A program made the translations under genes and the position numbers. DNA of 64,000 nt, from assembly GCF_028826105.1 (NCBI RefSeq), contig NZ_JAQGPL010000001.1, forward strand, positions 5,649,501-5,713,500, given 5' to 3'. The DNA is from Paenibacillus humicola. GTDB taxonomy: Bacteria > Bacillota > Bacilli > Paenibacillales > Paenibacillaceae. The notes under the pieces were generated by a model that saw nothing but the letters and a program-made list of their open reading frames with translations, searched no databases and was not told the origin of the DNA. Shown in pieces: positions 44,470 through 52,514 of this stretch (position 1 is its first letter; each line of letters begins with the position of its first letter).

Positions 44470-45381
44470 GTGGAGTTTAGGCAGCTTGAGTATTTTGCCG
44501 CCGTTTGTAAGGAAATGCATTTCTCAAGAGCGGCCGAGAAACTATGCACGACACAGTCGAATCTGAGTCAGCAGATCAAGTTTTTGGAAAAAGAGCTTGG
44601 GATGCCTCTGTTCGATCGCATTGGCAAACGGATTGCATTGACGGAAGCGGGTAAAATCTTGCTTGATCAATGTCATATCATCTTCGAACGCATCGACTAT
44701 ATCAAGGGAGCGATTACGGATCTAAAGCGTATGGAAGGCGGCAGGCTGGACATCGGGATTCTTCCCGGAGATGGAGATTTACTGTTCGATAATTTGTTGA
44801 TCAATTTTCACCGTACATATCCCAAGCTTTCTATACAAGTTACGGAGAGTGTGGATGTGTACGAACAGGTTGTTGACGGCACAAGAGATCTTGGCGTTAC
44901 TATTGTGCCTGCGAATCCGGATGATCGCATCTCGATTATTCCTTTGTTCCACGAGGAGTTTGCATTGGCCATCCATTCGGATCACCCCTTTGCGAAGTCA
45001 AAGGCGATCCCCTTCGAACAATTACAGCAGCTTAAGATGGTCATGTTCGGTCCGGACCATCAGATTACGAAGGTCATTCATACTTGCTGCCAAGAAAAGG
45101 GGATCGAATTAGACCATTCAATCGTAACCCCCACGTTATCGACGCTTCTGTCCTTAGTCGAACAAGGGATAGGAGCGGCCATTCTTCCGCGGCTGCTGCT
45201 AGATTTCCTCAAACGCGATAACATCTCAGCCGTAAAGCTGGTCAATCCAACGCCAAGCCAAGATATTTGCATCCTATATCGAACGGATAAATATATGGGG
45301 CAAGCTGCAAAAATTTTCATCGACGAGCTGCAGTCTTTCGTTCAAAGTGTAATGGATCTTTCCGCTCGGTCGTTGGGGTAA
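44470..45381 (+). CDS. LysR family transcriptional regulator
   Basis: 303 residues. N-terminal winged helix (MEFRQLEYFAAVCKEMHFSRAAEKLCTTQSNLSQQIKFLE region, residues 1-62) and a periplasmic-binding-like effector domain (about 90-290; LDIGILPGD, FALAIHSDHPFAKSK, VEQGIGAAILPRLL). Start is GTG 44470 with AAGGGGG 8 nt upstream; the ATG at 44437 lacks a site. Divergent from the DinB gene, with about 200 bp between, which it may regulate. Confidence 0.95.
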   Translation: MEFRQLEYFAAVCKEMHFSRAAEKLCTTQSNLSQQIKFLEKELGMPLFDRIGKRIALTEAGKILLDQCHIIFERIDYIKGAITDLKRMEGGRLDIGILPGDGDLLFDNLLINFHRTYPKLSIQVTESVDVYEQVVDGTRDLGVTIVPANPDDRISIIPLFHEEFALAIHSDHPFAKSKAIPFEQLQQLKMVMFGPDHQITKVIHTCCQEKGIELDHSIVTPTLSTLLSLVEQGIGAAILPRLLLDFLKRDNISAVKLVNPTPSQDICILYRTDKYMGQAAKIFIDELQSFVQSVMDLSARSLG

Positions 45382-45410
45382 AATAAGGCGCCGGGTTGGC
45401 CCACACAAAA

Positions 45411-45482
45411 ATAGCCGGCTGCGTGAACATGGCAGCTCGACTGTCGTCGTTTCTTTATTCAGCTATCGTAATCCGCTAGCGT
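45411..45482 (-). repeat. attC-like element 17
   Basis: Minus strand: GCTAGCGGATTACGATAGC (as element 11's GCAAGCGGATACGATAG), a loose stem AGCTGCC...GCAGCCGGCT, then GTGTGGGCCAACCC. 37 nt after the TetR gene stop. Confidence 0.55.
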
Positions 45483-45518
45483 AATCATAGCAGGGCTTTA
45501 GGTTCTGACATTCCATTG

Positions 45519-46118
45519 TTATTCCGTCAACACGCGCATCAAAGCTTTCGCCGGGGGCAGCCCAAACTCTTCATCCCCGCGAGTCAGCAGAACCAAACTA
45601 TTGATGATCATTAGATACCAGGACAGCAGTTCCCGGGGATTCCCTGCCGAAAACTCACCCGCTTCCTGCCCTTTCACGAAAATCGGGAGGAGCTGCTCGA
45701 TTAGAGCATTTCCGGAATGCAGCTTCAAAATCTGCGAAGCCTTCTCCGGAATATTTTCCGACTGACGAGCCTGCTGAATGAACATAAAGGCGTATTTGTT
45801 GTTCTCGTCCAGCATGTCTCGGGTCAATGCGCTAATCTGTTCGTAGGGAGTGCCTGGCAGCAGCTGAATGGACTGAATCGCTTTGCCCGCCTCATCCATC
45901 AGTTCCTCCACGAGTTCGGTGAACAACTCGTCTTTGGAAGAGAAATAGCGATAGATCAATCCTTCACTAATCCCGGCTTCTTCAGCAATCAAGCTCGTTT
46001 TGGTGCCGCTGAAGCCGCGGCGGGCGAATAGCCTAAGCGCCGCTTGCTTGATCTGCTCCCGACGGTCGTCGCGAATTTTTTCCAGCTGCCGCTTGTTTAA
46101 AGGTGACAAATCTCTCAT
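45519..46118 (-). CDS. TetR/AcrR family transcriptional regulator
   Basis: 199 residues. N-terminal helix-turn-helix RREQIKQAALRLFARRGF then TSLIAEEAGISEGLIYRYFSS (residues 19-65), all-helical ligand domain after that. 71 nt downstream of the alpha/beta hydrolase gene on the same strand, so they are probably co-transcribed and the hydrolase may be a regulated target. Confidence 0.95.
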   Translation of the reverse strand: MRDLSPLNKRQLEKIRDDRREQIKQAALRLFARRGFSGTKTSLIAEEAGISEGLIYRYFSSKDELFTELVEELMDEAGKAIQSIQLLPGTPYEQISALTRDMLDENNKYAFMFIQQARQSENIPEKASQILKLHSGNALIEQLLPIFVKGQEAGEFSAGNPRELLSWYLMIINSLVLLTRGDEEFGLPPAKALMRVLTE

Positions 46119-46189
46119 ACTCCGTTCTTTTAGAGAATATTGTTTTTTTATTATAGCTCAAGCTTCAAGATTGCACCTAATGGCAGATT

Positions 46190-47230
46190 CTATCGTGTGA
46201 CTGCTATCGGGCGCACCCGCTTGTTCAACTCATCGAGAAATTGTTCCGGACGGGAGAAGCATGCCAGGTGGCCGGCATTTCTAATGAGCGCAAACTCTTT
46301 ATGAGGAGCTTCAATCTCTTCGAAAAACGCTTTTACCGCAGCAACCGGGGTGATGATATCGGAGTCCCCTTGAAAAATAAAGAAAGGCAATTCAAACCTT
46401 TTCCCGAGCTGGCCGTAATTGAAGGTAACCAACTCCTGGAACAAGTGCTCTAACGAGAATTTCATCCCTTTGAAAACATCGATAATATCCCGGAAACTGT
46501 GATCCGGAGAGGCGAGAAGAGCCGGCAGGACAAGGTCCATTACAAAGTTCGGAACATGCTGAGGAATCTTTACCATAAAACGATTTCGTTTATCAAAATC
46601 CGGAAGTGCCCAACGGGAAGGATCCGGCCCCATCCGTTCCAGCAAGCGGGCGCCTTTTTCCATTCCCGCGGCACGCATGACCTCCAAGGCAAGGTTTTGT
46701 GCAAGGTGTTTAGGGTCTGGCGCATTCTGATCCGTTCCGACATAAGCATGGAACAAGTTGGGGCAGCGTGCCGCCATGAGGATAGCCGGCAGGCTCCCGG
46801 CGGAGCTTCCGATGAGAACCACTTTGTCCTGACCGAGCTTTCGGCTCACATGCGCCGCGACCTCGACCCCGTCTTCAGCGATCCGGTCGAAAGTAATCGT
46901 TCCGCAGCCATTTTGGCCGTTGCGGCGAAGCGTCTTGCCTGCACCGCGCTGGTCCCAATGCACAATGGTAAAGTATTTTTCCCAAGGGCGCAGAATGGGG
47001 TGAAAAATGGAGTACGTCGATCCGGGACCTCCGTGAACGAACAACAGAATGGGATTGTCGCGTGCTTCACCGCGAATGGTCACCCATTGATCAATACCCC
47101 CGATTCTCACATAAGAGCCTTCGGCGATGCCGTTCGGCGCTTGTATGCGAAGGATGCGGGCATTCTTTCGTTGGTTTCTTTTTCTCATCAGCAAATCAGG
47201 CAGAATATTAGTCTTGGCCATGGTAGACAT
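46190..47230 (-). CDS. alpha/beta hydrolase, proline-iminopeptidase-like (S33)
   Basis: 346 residues. Oxyanion-hole HGGPGSTYSIFHP, nucleophile elbow LIGSSAGSLPAI (Ser in GSSAG), acid region FQGDSDIITPVAAVKAF, and catalytic His in IRNAGHLACFSRPEQF. An N-terminal 30-residue basic segment precedes the fold. Family S33 includes prolyl aminopeptidases and small-molecule hydrolases. An in-frame second Met at codon 4 could be the start instead. Confidence 0.92.
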   Translation of the reverse strand: MSTMAKTNILPDLLMRKRNQRKNARILRIQAPNGIAEGSYVRIGGIDQWVTIRGEARDNPILLFVHGGPGSTYSIFHPILRPWEKYFTIVHWDQRGAGKTLRRNGQNGCGTITFDRIAEDGVEVAAHVSRKLGQDKVVLIGSSAGSLPAILMAARCPNLFHAYVGTDQNAPDPKHLAQNLALEVMRAAGMEKGARLLERMGPDPSRWALPDFDKRNRFMVKIPQHVPNFVMDLVLPALLASPDHSFRDIIDVFKGMKFSLEHLFQELVTFNYGQLGKRFELPFFIFQGDSDIITPVAAVKAFFEEIEAPHKEFALIRNAGHLACFSRPEQFLDELNKRVRPIAVTR

Positions 47231-47430
47231 CCCCTTTTTATGAGTGAGTCATTTACTCATTAAAAGTAACATCTTTTTTAAAACCTGTCAAACGATTTTC
47301 CAATTGCAGTAAAACCGCCCATCCTGTAGAGCGTTAAATTTCCGCTTTGCCACAAAACGAGCGCCTCGGTACGATGGGAGTACGCAACGGGTCATAGCCC
47401 TTAAATCCCTTTATACAGGAGTACGCTCTA

Positions 47431-47510
47431 AGGAATTCTGCCCCGGCAGCAGAGTGAAGGGCAGCCGCGCGCGGCTGCCCTTTTTGTTTTAAATAAGTTG
47501 TCTAGTTTAC
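47431..47510 (-). repeat. attC-like element 18
   Basis: Minus strand: GTAAACTAGACAACTT, then AAAAAGGGCAGCCGCGC and its complement GCGCGGCTGCCCTT (strong stem), then CACTCTGCTGCCGGGGCAGAAT. The right end CGGGGCAGAAT matches the CGGGGCAGGAT of element 12. Confidence 0.65.
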
Positions 47511-47573
47511 GACTTCACCCTGAAGATTCACAAACAACCAGCGGAGACATGGACGTCGGAGTTGGTTTCTTTC

Positions 47574-47810
47574 CTATGCGGAAAACGGCCGGTAGTCTGC
47601 TTCGGCGCCGGCTTCCGCAGTTTCGTTAACGTTCATCATAAACTTCCGGTTGTGATTTCGCCTGCACGTTCGTAATTTACGACAATAACACCGGCTTTCC
47701 ATTATCTTAGCTGGAGCTCTTTTTACATCACCGTTAAACTCTTGATTTAGCCTAGAAAGTTCTTCTGCATCGGTTAAAGATGCTAGTCTTACTTTTGCAT
47801 CAAAATTCAT
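47574..47810 (-). pseudogene. GNAT acetyltransferase N-terminal remnant
   Basis: The first 35 codons (VRLASLTDAEELSRLNQEFNG) are a typical GNAT N-terminus; after KIMES the frame turns into low-sense Cys/Arg-rich sequence and stops. The acetyl-CoA-binding loop is missing. Decayed cassette-type gene. Confidence 0.65.
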
Positions 47811-47875
47811 CTCTGTTCACCTCGTCCACTATGACAGATAACATATTCTACCACAACATAACTGAAAATTGTTCT

Positions 47876-47952
47876 AAATAACCGCCCGATAGCGGAGTAA
47901 GGCCACCGCGTGTTTCCGCGGCCGCCTCATTGAGCTCTTGTCTTTCGTTATA
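47876..47952 (-). repeat. attC-like element 19 (ACAAGAG subtype, complete ends)
   Basis: Minus strand: CTATAACGAAAGACAAGAGC, stem GAGGCGGCCGCGG...CGCGGTGGCCTT, then CTATCGGGCGGTTATTTAG. The outer TATAAC pairs with GTTAT, as the outer boxes of an attC do. 18 nt after the TIMP-like gene stop. Confidence 0.8.
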
Positions 47953-47969
47953 GGGCAGTCGCAATGCTT

Positions 47970-48569
47970 TCATCGACGTCGCCTTCTTAATGACATGTTC
48001 AGCAAAATGAACAATGGTAGAGAAATTGCAAGAACTAAAATGATTATGATGAATCGATTATCCGTTTCTTTATTAATGGAAGGTATTTCTGAAGGAACTT
48101 CTTGAGGGATAGTTATCTTAGAGAGTTCATATCCTGCTCCCAATGCTTTAAGTTCTTTTTGTGCGGATGCAAGATTCTTAGTTCCTTCACAGAGTCCGGT
48201 TTCAAGTCGATCCGGATCACCGTAAGCAAAAACGATATATTCTTCATTTACTTCGAATCCCTCATATCCACAACTTGCTGAACTCGATGCTGTGTAAACA
48301 GTCGTTTGAGAACTCAATTCTCCTTTCCATACCGTTTTCACTTCGAATTGGGCTTTGACAGGATCTGCGGAGGACCAAGTCTTCCCTTTATCGGGTTTTG
48401 TCAAATTCAATACTTTGCCCGTAAAAATAGCGGTCTTTCGATTCAACTGATCCTCTATACTTGGGGATTTTGCACAAGAGCATGCATTGACAGTGAAAGG
48501 CTTGACGACAAACCACGTACCAAGCACGAACAAAAAAATCAGTACGACCTTTGTTGTTCTTTTCCACAT
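47970..48569 (-). CDS. membrane-anchored TIMP/NTR-like Cys-rich protein
   Basis: 199 residues. Signal peptide (VVLIFLFVLGTWFVVKPFTVNA) directly followed by the ACSCA start of a tissue-inhibitor-of-metalloprotease/netrin-like OB fold (AIFTGKVLNLTKPDKGK, FEVKTVWKGELSSQTTVYTA, ASCGYEGFEVNEEYIVFAYG). A C-terminal helix (IIIILVLAISLPLFILLNM) and an Arg-rich tail form a membrane anchor. ATG 48569 has GGAGTGATAAAA upstream. Role unknown; the fold is known for protein-protein binding. Confidence 0.85.
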   Translation of the reverse strand: MWKRTTKVVLIFLFVLGTWFVVKPFTVNACSCAKSPSIEDQLNRKTAIFTGKVLNLTKPDKGKTWSSADPVKAQFEVKTVWKGELSSQTTVYTASSSASCGYEGFEVNEEYIVFAYGDPDRLETGLCEGTKNLASAQKELKALGAGYELSKITIPQEVPSEIPSINKETDNRFIIIILVLAISLPLFILLNMSLRRRRR

Positions 48570-48639
48570 TTTTATCACTCCATCGGTGGAAATCTCCTCC
48601 ATATAATTATTAGACGAATTTAGCCTCATATTGTTGCGC

Positions 48640-48715
48640 AATTCTGGCCCTTAGCAGAGAGAAGCCGCCGTCGATTCCGCGGAGCCTTGTCTCTTGTATC
48701 CGATAAGTTAGCGCC
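48640..48715 (-). repeat. attC-like element 20 (ACAAGAG subtype)
   Basis: Minus strand: GCGCTAACTTATCGGATACA, AGAGACAAGGCTCCGCGG, partner CGGCGGCTTCTC, then TGCTAAGGGCCAGAATTGC. It begins about 3 nt after the stop of the short ORF at 48718. Confidence 0.65.
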
Positions 48716-48717
48716 CT

Positions 48718-48867
48718 TTACTTCCCTACGGTACGGTTCACCGCAATGTTCTTCTGTATAACAAGAGCCGTCACTGACGATTCCGATGATTGGATAACCA
48801 ATTCAAGTCCAACGATCTGGGGATTGGGAAGGAAGAACTCTTGATTCTGCTGAAATAAAACAGTCAT
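48718..48867 (-). CDS. short ORF preceding attC-like element 20, possibly truncated
   Basis: 49 codons (MTVLFQQNQEFFLPNPQIVG, ...IQKNIAVNRTVGK). It ends right at the element, as cassette genes do, but has no ribosome binding site before ATG 48867. The stretch reads like the C-terminus of a longer protein whose 5' part was lost when the RidA gene region arrived. Confidence 0.4.
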   Translation of the reverse strand: MTVLFQQNQEFFLPNPQIVGLELVIQSSESSVTALVIQKNIAVNRTVGK

Positions 48868-48890
48868 GTGAGATAAAGGGAGGATATTCA

Positions 48891-49374
48891 ATGGAAATCG
48901 AAAAACGGATCAATGAAATGGGTCTGTATCTGCCGGAGCCTGCAAAAGTGCCAGCCGATGTTGTATTGGATTTTGCATGGGCCCGTGTGTATGGGGACAG
49001 GGTGTACGTGTCGGGACATAGCCCACAAGCCGCCGATGGCAGAGTAGATAGGTCCATTCGGGCGCGTCGGCGCTGAGGTGACACCGGAGGAGGCTGTAGA
49101 GGCGGCACGGTTGGCCACACTCGCCGTGCTGGGCAGTGTTAAGCGCGCCATCGGCGATCTGGACCGCATTGCTGCCTGGCTGCGGGTCGACGGATATGTG
49201 CTGGCGGCGCCAGACTTCAATAGGACGACGAATGTGGTAAACGGCTGTTCTGCCCTTCTTCATCATATTTTCGGGCGCGAAGCCGCTCAGCACGCCCGCA
49301 CGGCGATGGGCGTTGCAGCTACGCCGCTGAGCTGCCCAGTCGTCATTGCAGCGGAGCTGGCATTGAAAAAATAA
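48891..49374 (+). pseudogene. RidA family protein, frameshifted
   Basis: Two plus frames form one RidA/YjgF/YER057c-type protein of about 160 residues: MEIEKRINEMGLYLPEP through VYVSGHSPQAADG, and after a +1 shift near 49050 GPFGRVGAEVTPEEAVEAAR through the conserved DFNRTTNVVNGCSALLHHIFG end. One extra base explains the break. Relatives deaminate reactive enamines/imines. Plus-strand among mostly minus-strand genes. Confidence 0.85.
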
Positions 49375-49533
49375 ACGGCCGTCAAAAGATGACAATCCTT
49401 GCGTCTCGGCGAATAATCTGAGGATTGTCATCTTGATTACAGTTTAGGTATTTATGTTTCGATAAATCGACTGGATGGTTCCTTTCGTATTTAGGTGCAC
49501 CGCTGTATTGGGCTGTCCGTGAGCGACCAAAAG

Positions 49534-50043
49534 TTACTGTCGTTGGCGTTTAATTTCTTCGCTTTGACGGATGATCTCGTCAACGACGTGCTCGATCGGT
49601 GCGGTGGCGTCGATTATGATTCCGTTTTTCGGAATGTCTTCTTTCGTATGGTGCAATCGCATAATGAGTTCCCGTTCCGCCTTCTTTCCGCCCCACTCAT
49701 TTTCCGGTCGCCCGTCAAGCCGCCGGTTCAATATATCAAGATCGACCTCGAGGACAAATACGCCGTCAAATAGGTCTAAAAATTTTGAAAAGTTCCTCGA
49801 GCCACCGCAGAAAAAAGTTACCGCCTCATCCTGGTTGGCGATCAACGCTTTTACTTTATCTACATGCCAAATGTGGTGCTCGTGCGTGACGCCATCCGTC
49901 GGTGTACCCGTTTCCGGATCGCCTTGATAAGCCAATTCACGGTCACCATTAATGGCATGGTAGCCGCGCCGGTGCAATTCTTTGCAGACTGAAGTTTTGC
50001 CTGTGCCGGAAACGCCTTCAATCAAATAATTCTTGATGCCCAT
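49534..50043 (-). CDS. P-loop nucleoside/small-molecule kinase-like protein
   Basis: 169 residues. Walker A GVS-GTGKTSVCKEL, a substrate-binding segment AINGDRELAYQGDPETG, Walker-B-like VTFFCGGSRNFSKFLDLFDG, and LID-type RRLDGRPENEW. The pattern is that of an adenylate-kinase-like AAA protein family common in Bacillales. No known substrate. ATG 50043 has GGAGGGTCACT upstream. It precedes attC-like element 21's neighbour on the same strand but has no own element after its stop. Confidence 0.85.
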   Translation of the reverse strand: MGIKNYLIEGVSGTGKTSVCKELHRRGYHAINGDRELAYQGDPETGTPTDGVTHEHHIWHVDKVKALIANQDEAVTFFCGGSRNFSKFLDLFDGVFVLEVDLDILNRRLDGRPENEWGGKKAERELIMRLHHTKEDIPKNGIIIDATAPIEHVVDEIIRQSEEIKRQRQ

Positions 50044-50098
50044 AGTGACCCTCCATTTAGCCGGATAAACACAATATACTGGATATGTCTATCTGTCT

Positions 50099-50166
50099 GC
50101 TAAACTGCCAAACAGTTGAGTGAAAAATAGAGCAGCTCCGCCGCGGCGGCTTAATTTTCGTTAGTA
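50099..50166 (-). repeat. attC-like element 21
   Basis: Minus strand: GTACTAACGAAAATTAAG, stem CCGCCGCGGCGG, AGCTGCTC, then CACTCAACTGTTTGGCAG and TTTAGC. The NUDIX gene's TAA (50161-50163) is inside the CTAACG box; the right end equals that of element 10. Confidence 0.78.
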
Positions 50167-50652
50167 CACCACAACTTCTTGAGTTATAGGTATTGCTGTA
50201 TAGCTGACTAACCTATTATTATTTAAGATGCATTTATGTTCAAAGCACCTTTCATTGCTCAATATTGCTGGCAAGAAATGAGGAATCATTTCTCCAACAC
50301 CAAAGTTACCCTCAGATAAAATCCAGTCTATTGGTTTCCAATCTAGAATACCTTCATCTACTTTTGAAGGAGTCAAATAGACATATTCGTGTGGTAGTTC
50401 CGCTAAAAATGCATACATGCCTCCTGAATGCCTTCCATCGATATCCCACGTAACGATTCCTTTATATTGAATATTCAATAGTTCAATTCCGGTTTCTTCA
50501 AATGTTTCACGCACTACACATTCTAACGGTGTTTCGTTTTCTTCAATTTTACCTCCTACACCGTTCCAGAGTCCCTTTGCTGGAACAAAATCTCTATTTA
50601 ACAAAAGCAAATTGTTATTTTGTTTGACGAAACATATCGTATATTGAAGCAC
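50161..50652 (-). CDS. NUDIX hydrolase (MutT-like)
   Basis: 163 residues. The Nudix box is intact at about residues 33-55 (GGKIEENETPLECVVRETFE then ETGIEL). The preceding LNRDFVPAKGLWNGVG and following GMYAFLAELPHEY resemble 8-oxo-dGTP diphosphatases. Its stop codon is embedded in attC-like element 21. Confidence 0.95.
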   Translation of the reverse strand: MLQYTICFVKQNNNLLLLNRDFVPAKGLWNGVGGKIEENETPLECVVRETFEETGIELLNIQYKGIVTWDIDGRHSGGMYAFLAELPHEYVYLTPSKVDEGILDWKPIDWILSEGNFGVGEMIPHFLPAILSNERCFEHKCILNNNRLVSYTAIPITQEVVVY

Positions 50653-50721
50653 TTAACCACTTCTCTCCACATTATTTCCATATACATTCTGTTCGAATAT
50701 AATTCAAAATGCCTTCCTTAG

Positions 50722-51135
50722 CTAAGCGTCAACTGCATTGCTATCATCAAGCATTTTCAATAATTCTATGGATATTTCATCTACTTCACTAGCCCTGTCG
50801 GATTTGCTGGGGTTATGGTTATATGCAATATCAATTAAATCTTGTCTTAATTCTGATACAGTTGTTGGGGGTAGTTCACGTACCAAGACGGTTAGAAGGA
50901 AAAACTTCCACTCTCCATCATTTGTCTGTAGTATTGTTTTGATGTGTGGTACCAGTTCCTGATTGAATGGAAGCAAAATATCCCGAATCTCAGTTGCTAC
51001 AGGCCAATTCCCATCTTGAAGCCAAACCAGTAGTTCAGCAATAATTGGCCGAATAGTATCCTTATCAAGTTTTTTTAATTCTTTTGTTCGATCAAAATCA
51101 TGTTTATGTTTAGGAATAAGTTCCCTTACATCCAT
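50722..51135 (-). CDS. DUF5071 domain protein
   Basis: 137 residues, all-helical, HEAT-like: MDVRELIPKHKHDFDRTKEL start, ELLVWLQDGNWPVATEIRDIL and IKTILQTNDGEWKFFLLTVL are characteristic of DUF5071. TTGAGGTGTAGAA site. Function unknown; in many Bacillales it occurs as a solitary small gene, sometimes as an immunity-like protein. Confidence 0.85.
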   Translation of the reverse strand: MDVRELIPKHKHDFDRTKELKKLDKDTIRPIIAELLVWLQDGNWPVATEIRDILLPFNQELVPHIKTILQTNDGEWKFFLLTVLVRELPPTTVSELRQDLIDIAYNHNPSKSDRASEVDEISIELLKMLDDSNAVDA

Positions 51136-51177
51136 TTCTACACCTCAAGTCATTTGAATAGTTTAAATATCGTTTCC

Positions 51178-51230
51178 GTTGAAGCGGGCTGCCTGAATCG
51201 GCAGCTAAGACTCACACAATAACAGAGCTA
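51178..51230 (-). repeat. attC-like element 22 (weak)
   Basis: Minus strand: GTCTTAGCTGCCGATTCAGG, CAGCCCGC, then TTCAACGGAAACGATATT. A GCTGCC/GGCAGC hairpin with a right end that is only loosely similar to CAAC...GATAG. Lies between the GNAT stop (51245) and the DUF5071 start. Confidence 0.4.
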
Positions 51231-51244
51231 TTGAAATTCCTTTC

Positions 51245-51745
51245 TCAAAGTCGTTTCGCATAACAATGTCTAGCCTTTCCCCCGTACATCGGTCGGGTAA
51301 ACTGGAGGGTAAAACCTGCAGCTTCCAGATTCTTTATACTCGGAACATTTTCAGGATGAACAGTTGAATATAAGTATAAACAATCTTTCTCCCTTGCCCG
51401 CTTTTCCCGTAAGTCATGAAAGCATCTTTGTAAACCGAGACCTCGTGCAGATTCATGGACTACCGTTGAATCCAGTACGGCAACTTTGGACAATTCCTTC
51501 TCTGGCACCCCGAATTCCCTCCCAAGATTACGCTCGCTCATACCGGGAAATGCCAGAACAGAATATGCAACGAAAATCCCATTAAGAAAAGCACCGTAAA
51601 TTTCGCCTTTTTCTTCAATGTGCTCGTCTATATATTCTTCGTCATCCATAGCAAAAAGATCTTGGGAAGAAATCCGAGAAATTACATCCATCATTAGCGC
51701 TCGTACATCTCTTACTTCCTGGTGACATAATCGGCGTATCTCCAT
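51245..51745 (-). CDS. GNAT family N-acetyltransferase
   Basis: 166 residues: MEIRRLCHQEVRDVRALM start, the acetyl-CoA loop RGLGLQRCFHDLREKR and STVHPENVPSIKNLEAAGFTL. The whole frame extends to 51787; ATG 51745 was chosen because the fold starts there and AAGAGG precedes it, but ATG 51769 (AAGGGA upstream) is about equally good. Confidence 0.88.
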   Translation of the reverse strand: MEIRRLCHQEVRDVRALMMDVISRISSQDLFAMDDEEYIDEHIEEKGEIYGAFLNGIFVAYSVLAFPGMSERNLGREFGVPEKELSKVAVLDSTVVHESARGLGLQRCFHDLREKRAREKDCLYLYSTVHPENVPSIKNLEAAGFTLQFTRPMYGGKARHCYAKRL

Positions 51746-51804
51746 TTCGGAGCTGCCTCTTATCCGCATAGTTGGAATTCCCTTCACTTGAATTCGATTC
51801 CAAT

Positions 51805-51885
51805 TATTAGTATCCCGCTCTGTTAGTACAGTGAAGGTGCCACTCGATCCCGGGCCCCCCGCATTGAACTCTTGTATCCGTTAAT
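51805..51885 (-). repeat. attC-like element 23 (ACAAGAG subtype)
   Basis: Minus strand: ATTAACGGATACAAGAGTTC, AATGCGGGGGGCCCGGG, CACTGTACTAACAGAGCGGG, ATAC. The TAA of the frame-corrected NUDIX gene (51881-51883) forms the TTAACGG box. Confidence 0.7.
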
Positions 51886-52449
51886 TCATGAGATCTTTCT
51901 TACGTAAAGCTTCTTGAAATAAAGCCAGATTAGCCTTTACCCAGGGAATATTTAATGCCTGACCCGGATCGAAAAACCTCTTCCCTTCGTTTCATCGTTA
52001 CTTTCGAAATTATCTAATCCTATAATTTTAGCCGTATAAAAAACCATATAGCTTTCTGGGTAAGGATATTTCCAATGTGGAGGCTTTTCACCATTTAACC
52101 TAATGAGCTCATGTCCGATGAGTTCTGCAGATTCGATTCTCGCGCCAGTTTCTTCAAATAATTCTCTTTTCATTGCTTCAAATGGAGTCTCCCCCGGTTC
52201 AATGTGTCCTCCTGGAATATCCCAGCCTCTGTCGGTTAGATTTGTTAATAATAGCTCATGATCTCGAAAAGCAAGAACAAACGAACAGGTTATATTTTCT
52301 TCAATGGGAAGGAGATCCGAAATGACTAAATAAGTTTCATTTGGCAATGGTATTCCGTCAGCATTCTTCTCTTTCCGAACAATTTTCAATAAATCTTTAC
52401 CTCGCTTCACGTACTTCACTAATTTTAAATGCAAGTTGAATGAGCTCAT
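51881..52449 (-). pseudogene. NUDIX hydrolase, frameshifted near the 3' end
   Basis: About 189 codons when the shift is corrected. Nudix box GGHIEPGETPFEAMKRELFE then ETGARI is intact (about residues 77-100). After ETKGRGF the given frame ends in SIRVRH, but one additional T in the T5 run (plus 51972-51976, A5) gives FFDPGQALNIPWVKANLALF, the expected C-terminus, and a stop exactly in the attC-like box. Probably functional if the indel is a sequencing error. Confidence 0.85.
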
Positions 52450-52477
52450 TTCCGAGCAATTGGTTCAATGAAAAAGT

Positions 52478-52508
52478 AAAGGGTGTGGCAGAATCACCTG
52501 TCCACACC
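52478..52508 (-). terminator. Rho-independent terminator of the MATE gene
   Basis: GGTGTGG...CCACACC stem (52482-52508) followed on the minus strand by CTTTACTTTTT, 6 nt past the stop at 52515. Confidence 0.85.
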
Positions 52509-52514
52509 GCATTT

